Under the pieces are notes generated by a model, which worked only from the letters and a program-made list of their open reading frames with translations, ran no database searches and had not been told where the DNA came from. Position numbers and translations under genes: made by a program. This document shows, in pieces, positions 55,166 to 64,000 of a DNA stretch of 64,000 nucleotides. Every line of letters begins with the position of its first letter. Position 1 is the stretch's first letter. This DNA comes from Sinonovacula constricta (Eukaryota > Mollusca > Bivalvia > Cardiida > Solecurtidae): contig CM017571.1 in NCBI GenBank assembly GCA_007844125.1, positions 24,656,664-24,720,663 on the forward strand, written 5' to 3'.

Positions 55166-56676
55166 TGTTTTTAGCTCATTTTGAGCACGATGTGCTCAAG
55201 GGGGGCTTTTGTGATACCGCTTCATTCGTCGTCAACATCTGAGCTTGTGAACATGTTAGAGGCCACAGTTTTTATCCAATCTTCTTCAAACTTGGTCAGA
55301 ATGTTTGTCTGCATGAAATCTTGGATGAGTTCAGTTTTGGGTCACCTGGGGTCAAAAGTAGGTCACAAGGTCAAATTTTAGTAAAGACTTGTGAACACAC
55401 TATAGAGACCACATTTATAGCCCAATCTTCACCAAACTTGGTCAGAATGTTTGTCTGCATGCAATCTTGGATGAGATCACGTGGGGTCAAAAAGTAGGTT
55501 ACTAGGTCAAATCTTAGAAAAAGCTTGTGAACAGACTAGAGGCCACATTTATGGCCCAATCTTCACCAGACTTGATCAGAATGTTTTCCTGCATGAAATC
55601 TTGGATGAGTTTTTAACTGGGTCACATGGGGTCAATAAGTAGGTCAGTAGGTTAAATCTTAGAAAAGCTTTTGAACAGACTAGTGACCACATTTATAGCC
55701 CGATCTTCACCAAACTTGGTCAGAATGTTTGTCTGCATGAAATCTTGGATGAATTTATCATTGGGTCACGTGGGGTCAAAAATTAGTTCTCTAGGTCAAA
55801 TCTTAGCAAAAACTTGTGAACAGACTGCCCCATTTATAGCCCCATCTTGACCAAACTTGATCAGAATGTTTGCCTTCATGAAATCTTAGATGAGTTCATG
55901 ACTGCGTCTCTTGGGTCAATAAGTGGGTTTATAGGTCAAATCTTAGCAAAAGCTAATGAACACACTAGAGGCTTCATTTATTGCCCAATCTTCATCAAAC
56001 TTAATCAGAATGTTTGTCTGCATGAAATCTTGGATGAGTTTATTATTGGGTCATGTGGCGTCAAAAAGTAGTTCACTAGGTCAAATCCTAGCAAAACTTG
56101 TGAACAGACTAGAGGCCCCATTTATGGCCCCATCTTCACCAAACTTGATCAGAATGTTTGCCTTCATGAAATCTTAGAGTTCATGACTGGGTTATGTGGG
56201 GTCAAAAAAAAGGTCACTAGGTCAAAATTTAGAAAAAGCATATGAACACACTAGAGGCCACATTCATAGCCCAATCTTCACCAAACTTGATCAGATTGTT
56301 TGTCTGCATGAAATCTTGGATGAGTATATTTTTGGGTCACATGGGATCAAAAAGTAGGTCACTAGGTCACATTTTAGAAAAACCTTGTGAAAACACAGGC
56401 CACATTGATGGCCCAATCTTCACCAAACTTGGCTAGAATTTTTGCCAGTATGAAATTTTATGTTTTGAAGTGGGTCATGTGGATTCAGTATGTTACCTGG
56501 TAAAATTCTAAAAAAAGGTTATTAACTCTGTGGCCACAGCAATGGTTCACTCTTCACCAAAGATTTCTTAAGTAAAAAACTCTTAATTACCTGATGCCAG
56601 ATTTGATCCTACTAAAAGCCTGTGTCCTCAGGTGAGCGATTAAGGGCCATCATAGCCCTCTTGTTACACAAACTGA
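55166..56676 (+). mobile_element. Helentron-like non-autonomous element, copy 1, with 145-bp minisatellite
   Basis: It starts TTTTTAGCTCATTTTGAGCA and GTGCTCAAGGGGGGCTTTTG, and ends CTCAGGTGAGCGATTAAGGG, CCATCATAGCCCTCTTGTTA. The core is about eight diverged copies of a unit of about 145 bp containing CCAAACTTGGTCAGAATGTT, TGTCTGCATGAAATCTTGGA and GTGGGGTCAAAAAGTAGGTC. The ORFs in it are repeat artefacts. Compared with copy 2 the 5' inverted repeat is mutated. Confidence 0.75.
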
Positions 56677-57430
56677 TCATAGACATTTTATCACATCATT
56701 GGCAAAGGAATACTGGCTTAATATAACATTGCCTTCAAAACTTGCATTTTTGTAAAGAACTTCCTAAGTTGCTTTTAAGTTTATTTAAATTAGTCTAAAT
56801 TTGTGTTAATTTTACGTGGTTACAAGTAATTGGGAGAACAGACAAGACCAGTGTTGATTGTGCCCAGCATGATGGCCAGCAAGATGCGACGAAGAGATAA
56901 GCTTGCTTTACAAATAATTGTCCTGTCAGAATATTCTAAATGGTCTATCCTTTTAATTAAAAAGTGGATAAATAATCAGAACCACTTGGTAATTTTTCAT
57001 GTATTTTTTCATTTCTCCATACATGTATATCCAATCTATGCAACTTGTCATTGGGGTAAAATGTACGAAAACAAATGTGCAATTTTAATTTGCCTGCGAA
57101 AAGTATGTTCACCTGAAGTAAGTATGAACTTGAAATGTTACATATAGATTAGTTTACTGTAATTTATATTTGTATTTTATGGATTTCCTTCATTATTTTT
57201 GCAAACAAAAGAAAGTTTTTTTATGTGTTTGTTTTAGAATATCTACAACGCTGTCTGATTGCAAGCCTTGCGAAATATTTCAGAACATGATAACTGTCCA
57301 TCATTTTCTCTTATTAAATGACAATAATATTCTAGTTCATCCCAAGTTAAAAGTTTAAAAGATGAATCTTAAACAAACGGAGCTTATTTTATTGATTTCA
57401 CAGTATAGTAATGAGAGCTGTTTCATAAGG
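56677..57430. other. No gene seen
   Basis: Unique AT-rich spacer between the two minisatellite elements. A 105-codon ORF at 56830-57147 lacks a recognised domain. Confidence 0.45.
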
Positions 57431-57435
57431 ATCTA

Positions 57436-58852
57436 CCCTTTTTAGCTCACCTGAGCACAACGTGCTCAAGGGGAGCTTTTGTGATACCGCTTCGTCCGTC
57501 GTCCGGCGTCCGTCGTCCGTCGTTCGTCGTTCGTCGTCAACATTTACCTTGTGAACACACTAGAGGCCACAATTTTTATCCAATCTTCATGAAACTTGGT
57601 CAGAATGTTTGTCTGCATGAAATCTTGGATGAGTTCATTATTGGGTCACCTGGGGTCAAAAAGTAGGTCACGAGGTCAAATTTTAGGAAAAACTTGTGAA
57701 CACACTAGAGACCACATTTATAGCCCAATCTTCACCAAACTTGGTCAGAATGTTTGTCTGCATGAAATCTTGGATGAGTTCGTAACTGGGTCACGTGGGG
57801 TCAAAAAGTAGGTCACTAGGTCAAATCTTAGAAAAAGCTTGTGAACACACTAGAGGCCACATTTATAGCCCAATCTTTACCAAACTTGGTCAGAATGTTT
57901 GTCTGCATGAAATCTTGGATGAGTTCGTAACTGGGTCACGTGGGGTCAAAAAGTAGGTCACTAGGTCAAATCTTAGAAAAAGCTTGTGAACACACTAGAG
58001 GCCACATTTATAGCCCAATCGTCACCAAACTTGGTCAGAATGTTTGTCTGCATGAAATCTTGGATGAGTTCGTAACTGGGTCACGTCGGGTCAAAAAGTA
58101 GGTCACTAGGTTAAATCTTAGAAAAAGCTTGTGAACACACTAGAGGCCACATTTATAGCCCAATCTTCACCAAACCTGGTCAGAATATTTGTCTCCATGA
58201 AGTCTTGAATGAGTTCGTAACTGGGTCATGTGGGGTCAAAAAATAGGTCACTAGGTCAAATCTTAGAAAAAGCTTGTGAACACACTAGAGGCCACATTTA
58301 TAGCCCAATCTTCACCAAACTTGGTCAGAATGTTTGTCTGCATGAAATCTCAGATGAGTTCGTAACTGGGTCACGTGGGGTCAAAAAGTAGGTCACAAGG
58401 TCAAATCTTAGAAAAAGCTTGTAAACACACTAGAGGCCCTATTTATAGCCCAAACTTCATCAAACTTGGTCAGAATGTTTGTCTACATGAAATCTTGGAT
58501 GAGTTCATTATTGGGTCTCGTGGGATCATAAAGTAGGTCACTAGGTCAAATTTTAGAAAAAGCTTGTGAAAACACTTAAGAGGCTACATTGATGGCCCAG
58601 TCTTCACCAAACTTGACCATCATGTTTGCCAGTATGAAATCTTACATATGTTTTGAAGTGAGTCATGTGGATTCAGTAGGTTTCTTGGTAAAATTGTAGA
58701 AAATGTTATCAACCCAGTGGCCACACTAATGGTCCGATCTTCACCAAAGATTTCTTAAGTAAATTACTCTTAATTACTTAATGCCAGATTTGAGCCTACG
58801 TTAAGCCTGTGTCATCAGGTGAGCGATTAAGGGCCATCATGGCCCTCTTGTT
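57436..58852 (+). mobile_element. Helentron-like non-autonomous element, copy 2
   Basis: Starts TTTTTAGCTCACCTGAGCAC, with GAGCACAACGTGCTC as a palindrome, and a (CGTCGTC)-type patch at 57485-57540. Then come about eight units; seven successive CAGAATGTTT positions are exactly 145 bp apart (57601, 57746, 57891, 58036, 58181, 58326, 58471). Ends TCAGGTGAGCGATTAA, a hairpin GGGCCATCATGGCCC, then TCTTGTTA. GCTCACCTGA near the 5' end and TCAGGTGAGC near the 3' end are subterminal inverted repeats. Confidence 0.8.
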
Positions 58853-60610
58853 ACTGCTAAGCCTTTATCTAATCATTTATTGCAACATCTGCATGTGTTG
58901 TTTTTTTATAGCAAATCTGTATGTACCATTTGTTAGGACGGTTATTTATTGTCACTAATGACAATCACCTTGAAGGCTGTTCTGTTTTCATGAACAATGG
59001 TTGTCTGCTAGTCTTATGAACAAGACATCCATTTATCTTGGTCCATCTTTAACAAATACGATATTAAATAGCTTATTTGTAGGACTACTTATGGCACAAT
59101 AAATAACAGGTATATTGTCAATTCTTCCGACAGGCCAAAAACTCCTAATCACAACTCAAGTGATGTTCCTTTCAACAACACTGGAAAATATTAATGATCA
59201 ATTATGAGACATACTGTTACTGTTTTAGTACAAAATCATTTAAAGGGACAAGTCTTTACACCAAGGGTCATCAAATATGCCAAAAATATACATTCTATCA
59301 TTCTGTCACTGTTAAATTTATATGTGTAAGCCAATTATTACAGCTAATTTAATACTGTATTAAAAATCGCAGTGTATTTTTCATAACCAAGTTTGTTATT
59401 TGCATCATGAACTTTGTGATATTGATTGCACTAGGTGATGATATAAATAACTGGATTATATTCAAGTAGACATTATTTTTATTGAAGGGAAAATACCACA
59501 ACATCAACTTTTAAGCATTCATCAAAATAGAGAATCTTCTGAACTTGTCCTAAATTCGACAATAAAAACATTATTTATATTGCAGTTTTGTTTTATCTGC
59601 ACAGTAATTGTTTTGGTTATGGAAAATCATACTGATGATATAATTGGTAAATGGGAAATACATGACAGGAATGAAACAATAGATATTTTAATTCCACATT
59701 ATTTGATCTGTTTAAAATTCTTCATATGAGTAAATACCTGCCAGTTTATATAGACTGCTAAGTTGGCCATGAGTTATGATGTGTTTTCTTGATTTAACTT
59801 ACAAAAACCATGAACAAGGACGTGGTTTTGATATTGTGTTTTACTTAAAGATTGCTCTAGTGTTCATCATAAAACTGCTCAAGTCTTTTATAACATTACT
59901 ATATTAAGACAGCATATTTATATATTTATATATAATTATTCCTTGTTTCAGGCCAAAACTTTCAGCTTCAATATGGAAACTATGACATGGTCCTCTCAGT
60001 ACTACAACCTACAATAACATTTGAGAAAGCACTTAGTTGATTGTTGTTGAGTCGGGTAAAATTGAGCCTTTGTTCCACAGATTTACTTGCACAAATGCTT
60101 ACTGGTTTTGCATGCATATGTTGTATCTGGTAAATTACACTGTCCCATGCAACACGGCCGACAAATAGCACACTTCCCAATTTTAATAACCCCCATTCCA
60201 ATTCCATTTACTATATTCCTTAATAACATCTGTGTTAATTTAAATATAAAGTGTTAAATTGTTCAAAATGCAGACAAAACCAGTACTCTACATTTTTAAT
60301 ATTTAACAAAATGAAAATGGTTATATTGACAAATAAGCATAAAAGCTCATCTTTAAAGTATTGACCATGAGCAGTTATAAAAACTGTCATTATCAGCCAA
60401 TAATGCTATTACTGGTTAATAGTGGTCATTTGAGAAACACCAGTTAAATGTATGTCTGTTACCTGTCTTAAATAAGTATAAATAATTTATGTATCAAATA
60501 GTTCAATAATTGGGTTCGTGTATTCAAATTTTGACCAAAATATGTAAATTTAAAACACTATAAAACCACAATGAGTTCTTCATGCTTGCATATTTTATTT
60601 TATTATTATT
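58853..60610. other. No gene seen
   Basis: AT-rich. A minus-strand ORF at 59980-60207 has no recognised domain. Confidence 0.5.
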
Positions 60611-60616
60611 TTTATT

Positions 60617-60650
60617 TTGGGGGGAGGGGGGGGGGGGGGGGGGGGGGAGA
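60617..60650. repeat. Poly(G) tract
   Basis: About 30 G residues interrupted by one A, flanked by TTTATTTT and AGAGATC. It may form a G-quadruplex; also a place where the assembly length is unreliable. Confidence 0.9.
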
Positions 60651-60841
60651 GATCTAATAACTAGTATTGGCCACTGCACTACATGGTCAAGGCCAATCCA
60701 AAAAACCAACCTTGATTATTTAATTTAAACTTTAAAAAGGAATTAAACCCAGGGCTTTTTAAAAAAAAAAATTGGTTGTCATCCAGCAGTTAATAGACTT
60801 TTATTTTCCATTTTCTATTTCACATCCTGTTCCAATACAAC

Positions 60842-61064
60842 ATTCAGGGTTGTCACTAGAAATATTTTGAGCAGGCTCAATTAACTTTTGAGGAGGCTAG
60901 GCTATGCGAGCGCCGAAGGTGCGAAGCGTTGCTAGGGGGGTCCGAAGGGCATGCTCTTGACTGATTTTCATTTTTTTTTTTTTTTTTTTCATATTTGAGG
61001 CGGCCCAATTTTCATTTGAGGCGTCAAATCGGCCACCAGCCGCCTCCTAATGACAACCCTGAAT
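60842..61064. mobile_element. 223-bp TIR element (MITE-like)
   Basis: Perfect inverted ends ATTCAGGGTTGTCA ... TGACAACCCTGAAT. The interior includes GGCTAGGCTATGCGAGCGCC, a T-run and GGCCACCAGCCGCCTCC. No ORF. Short size and TIRs fit a non-autonomous DNA transposon. Confidence 0.8.
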
Positions 61065-61097
61065 ATTGTTGTTATTTTTAGATAGTTTGTTTTGCAG

Positions 61098-61178
61098 CAA
61101 ACAAATATGCCCTAGTCTTGTTTGACAGGAATGGATGCACAGCTGTTGTGAATGAAGTGAAACTGCATCAGAAATGCT
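61098..61178 (+). pseudogene. Possible coding fragment NKYALVLFDRNGCTAVVNEV
   Basis: After TTTTGCAG at 61097 a short frame reads NKYALVLFDRNGCTAVVNEV and KLHQKC, then stops. It resembles the 'KYA.V.F.D...V' start found in many transposon-associated or BEN-type proteins, but is too short to assign. Confidence 0.25.
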
Positions 61179-61558
61179 AGAGTCAGTCTAAGGAATACAC
61201 CACCACCTCGATGAGACAAAACACAAAGTGGAAGTTTTAGAAACCTCGGGTAATAAATGTTATCACATTTATTTATTGCCTGTCTAACTTGAACAAGATC
61301 TTTATAAATAAACCATCAGTATGGTAATGACTAACACCTACTGAAATAACAACCCTGATTTGTTTGGGTTGGAAATATTCGTTTAGAATAATCCAACTGG
61401 TATAAATTGCATAATAAGTATTGCTGAATACAAACCTACTTACCTAAAATTTATGAAAGATGAAGTGGTTATGCCAGTGACCAAGCTTCTGAAAACATTA
61501 TTCAAGTTGCTTAATTAAATCTACTATATGTTTAGTATTGACAATATTTATATTCCAG

Positions 61559-61689
61559 ATAAAAAGAGGTTATTAAACAAATTTGAAGCAACTTGGAATA
61601 GAACCAAGAGAGCAGAACTCCTGGCTGAAGAAAAGTTGTGCCGAGGTGACAAACCGGGTGGCTATTTGGATGTTTTACCAGATGCCTTG
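61559..61689 (+). CDS. Internal exon of an unrecognised + strand gene
   Basis: Clean acceptor (TTTATATTCCAG ending 61558) and donor (GTAAGA at 61690). 131 nt: two bases completing a codon, then 43 codons beginning KKRLLNKFEATWNRTKRAEL and ending RGDKPGGYLDVLPDAL. The highly charged text and good splice sites look like a genuine coding exon or a young fossil of one. I do not recognise the protein, and no neighbouring exon was identified in the window except possibly the 61098 fragment. Confidence 0.4.
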
Positions 61690-61899
61690 GTAAGAAAGTT
61701 GTTTACCACATGAACATAACATGCCACAAATTCATAATTCACATGGCTTGCGAGACTGCTGGGGAAATCCATATTTAAAGAAAAATAGTATATATTACCA
61801 GTAGGTTATGTAATTAATTTGCAGCTTTCTTTGTTACTTACCTGCAAGTAACAAAAATATCAGCACGAATTGATACTTTCAGTGAACTTAAAAAAACTA

Positions 61900-61990
61900 G
61901 GTGTCACGATATGCCTGAAGCGTATCACGATATACTGCGATATGCTAGCACCGTATTGCGATATGTACCACGATATATTGCTCAATGAAA
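61900..61990. repeat. CGATAT motif cluster, probable hAT subterminal region
   Basis: Short words CACGATAT/GCGATAT/CCGTATTG recur about every 15 bp (GGTGTCACGATATGCC, TATCACGATATACTGCGATA, ACCACGATATATTG). It sits just past the C-terminal end of the ZBED1-like frame, where transposase-binding subterminal repeats of a hAT element would lie. Confidence 0.5.
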
Positions 61991-62209
61991 AAAAGTATTA
62001 CTGCATATTCATTTTGAATTCAAATCTTTTAATTCACAATTTAACTCTATCATTGTATACAGACAATTAACACACAACATAATAAAGTTAATAATATAAA
62101 AATCAAATATGTTTTACTTGCAATATCACATCAATAATACCATGTTGATATAAATGATATCTGCTATGCTATGACTAGAACCTTTGTAAGATGTCCAAAC
62201 TTCTTCATA

Positions 62210-64000
62210 AAAGAACTGTTAATATGACCTCAACAGAAATTTTTCTTGAACAAAATTTAGCTTATCTACAATTGTAGATGAAAGACGAGCTCTCTGAGCT
62301 GACACAATATCTCCAGCTGTGCTGAAAATTTGCTCAGAAGGAACAGATGTGGCAGGAATGCATAGGCGGCATTTAACTATATTAGCCAGCAAAGGATAGT
62401 TAATGCAGTTCTCCTTCCACTAAAGGAAGGGATCATTCTCAACACTGATTTGAGGAGCCACTTTATATTTATTAATTTCGTCATCAGCTCTCTCAAAAAT
62501 AGTTTAGTGGCCCTTTTCTTCCTTGACAATAACAACATCATCAAACAATGATGCCAGACCTAACGTCTTCTTAGATGGCAGCTCAGGACCAGAAAGTTCT
62601 TCTGAAAATAAAAAAAAGCATATAACTGCTTTAACATGAAAACTGTTCTATTTTGCGATACATTTGTAGGTTGTAATTGAAAACATTTGACCTTTTTATT
62701 TATTCAGACATGTACATGCAGAAATTCTGTAGGTCTGAAAATATTCAACTAAAACTGACAACTACCGGTCTATCTTGATTCTAAGGAAATTGATGTTGCT
62801 GACAATGAAATCACACATTTGACACAATATATTGTACATGAAATCGCTCTTCGTGATTTTTTGAATGGTGTAATTGTAATACTTCTTGACTTGTTAGTTC
62901 TATTATTAAAAGCCAGGCACCTGGATTAGAGGTATCAGCAGATGTAGAGGCGCTAGCAGGCTGGATGTTCTCACTCGACATCTGAGTTGGCTTGACCTGC
63001 TCTTCACCTGTTGTCAGCAGCACATTCTATGATAAATGTCCTGAGGCTTGCCAGATTCAAAACATCTGTCTTTGAATCTCGGGTCCAGCACTGTACATTC
63101 TTCAAGGAAGTTCTTGAGCTCTATCTTGCTGTACCTGTGGAAACATACAATGTTATATTAAATAACACAATATTTACATACATGTGTAACTAGTTTTATT
63201 ATTTTGTTTATCTTCGTTTGGCAGAGTAAATGTGATACATGTATACACTGTTGCAATAAAGAGGACAGACTGTGATATAACGAAGTCCTCTGTGATAGGT
63301 TATTATGACTTTTTTTTTCAAAAATGTAATCGTATTTACAAAAGCAAGAAAATATTAAGTATTTTTTTAGATTCTTTAAAAATATAATGGTTTCATTAAA
63401 AACTTTTATATATACCTATTCTCAAGATCTCCAGTTACAGCTTCTTTTACAGATTTTATCGTCTGCGAGTCGGTCACAGTGTCTGCCATTATAATCTCAA
63501 CTTTTTTCATCAGAGGTAGTATGACTGATACAGTCGGGGTTTTCTCTGTGCAAATGGCTTCGGTTATTTTCAACGGTGCAAGGCATTTCATGATATCTTC
63601 AGCTTACCTTACGCCATTCTCATTCAAAACATTGATTTCAGTGTTTTTGCCGGTGTTGATGTCTGTTGACAGAAGAGTGGCATAAATGGCGGGCTGTAAC
63701 TGCAAATAACGCTTTAGCATATCTGCTGCAGAATTCCATCTTGTTGGCACGTCACAAACAAGTTTTACATCTCTAAGTGTAAGAAGCTTAGTTTTGGTCT
63801 TCAAAACAGATGCAGCAGTGGTACTTCTGTGAAAAAATCCAGCTACCTTTCTTACCCGAGCAAGAATTCTAGAAACAGTATTGATCTTTAACGCTTTTTG
63901 TGCTGCCAGATTTAATGTATGAGCAAAACAGCCAATGTAGGGTTTGCTTAACAGTTCTCTTTCAGCCACCAACATGTTAGCAGCATTATCAGAAACCAGC
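62210..64000 (-). pseudogene. ZBED1-like hAT transposase gene, C-terminal two thirds, inactivated
   Basis: Minus-strand exons run from beyond the right edge to 63416, then 63134 to about 63008, then 62601 to about 62210. They encode IGCFAHTLNLAAQKALKIN, VAGFFHRSTTAASVLK, LVCDVPTRWNSAADMLKRYL and DIMKCLAPLKITEAICTEKT. Then come FLEECTVLDPRFKDRCFE and the hAT dimerisation end LCIPATSVPSEQIFSTAGDI. These are the landmarks of ZBED1-like hAT transposases. TAA interrupts the first visible exon at 63604-63606 (GVR*AEDI), and stops fall in the last exon (KGH*TIF, PFL*WKEN). The BED zinc finger and N-terminal catalytic part lie beyond the window. The subterminal-like CGATAT cluster follows at 61.9 kb. 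Confidence 0.85.
63604..63975 (-). pseudogene. ZBED1-like core exon, open part
   Basis: 124 codons open, including CFAHTLNLAAQKAL and the diagnostic DVPTRWNSAADML (hAT catalytic-domain RW motif). The frame stays meaningful after the TAA at 63604-63606, so the stop is a point lesion rather than a true end. Confidence 0.75.

Noticed and set aside
55181..57811. Several 60-75-codon ORFs with SSNLVRMFVCMKSWMS-like text
   Set aside because: They are frames of the 145-bp minisatellite unit, repeated with the unit.

Overview
This is eukaryotic, intron-rich, AT-rich DNA from an invertebrate, most likely a bivalve mollusc (inference). Real coding sequence is split by GT-AG introns (one looks GC-AG). 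The intergenic space is filled with repeats of the style common in clam and mussel genomes: tRNA-derived SINEs, minisatellites of about 145 bp framed by AGCTCACCTGAGC-type ends, and AAGGTCA-rich dispersed repeats. There are no bacterial operons, CRISPR arrays or free-standing tRNA/rRNA genes.

0-7 kb (+ strand): the 3' part of an SLC28-type concentrative nucleoside transporter gene. Seven exons join into 350 codons of continuous frame, ending at TAA 7001-7003 with a poly(A) signal after it. The 5' exons lie left of the window. Several residues that bind nucleoside or sodium in characterised CNTs appear replaced. A decayed duplicate of one exon lies just upstream of the live copy.

7-12 kb: a 32-bp minisatellite, two copies of a long dispersed repeat, and between them a decayed non-LTR retrotransposon (endonuclease end and linker before the reverse transcriptase). 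12.7-17.4 kb: a speculative three-exon transcript with a small ORF whose stop is TGA followed by CTAG, the best known readthrough context. Its second intron carries a tandem repeat of about 120 bp. 17.8-20.9 kb: a recent direct tandem duplication with a 1,524-bp unit. 21-32 kb: mostly unannotatable DNA with a possible E2F/YY1-type promoter and first exon near 26.7 kb, a SINE near 29 kb and an unrecognised coding-like exon near 31 kb.

32.5-64 kb: a graveyard of transposon-derived genes. All the protein-coding remains I could identify by family lie on the minus strand: a DUF4371/ZMYM1-like hAT, a Ty3/Gypsy pol, a hAT C-terminus, a PML-like DEDDh exonuclease, a ZNF862/KIAA1586-like hAT gene with introns, a MULE-type transposase, and a ZBED1-like hAT running off the right edge. 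All are broken by stops or frameshifts. Also present are a Tigger/pogo-like TIR element with a nested insertion, two Helentron-like minisatellite elements at 55-59 kb, a short TIR element at 60.8 kb and an unrecognised + strand exon at 61.6 kb. The one-sided orientation of so many transposon fossils makes this stretch worth testing as a piRNA-producing locus.

Coordinates of exons are set by splice consensus and reading phase; all family names rest on recognised motifs, not on a database search.
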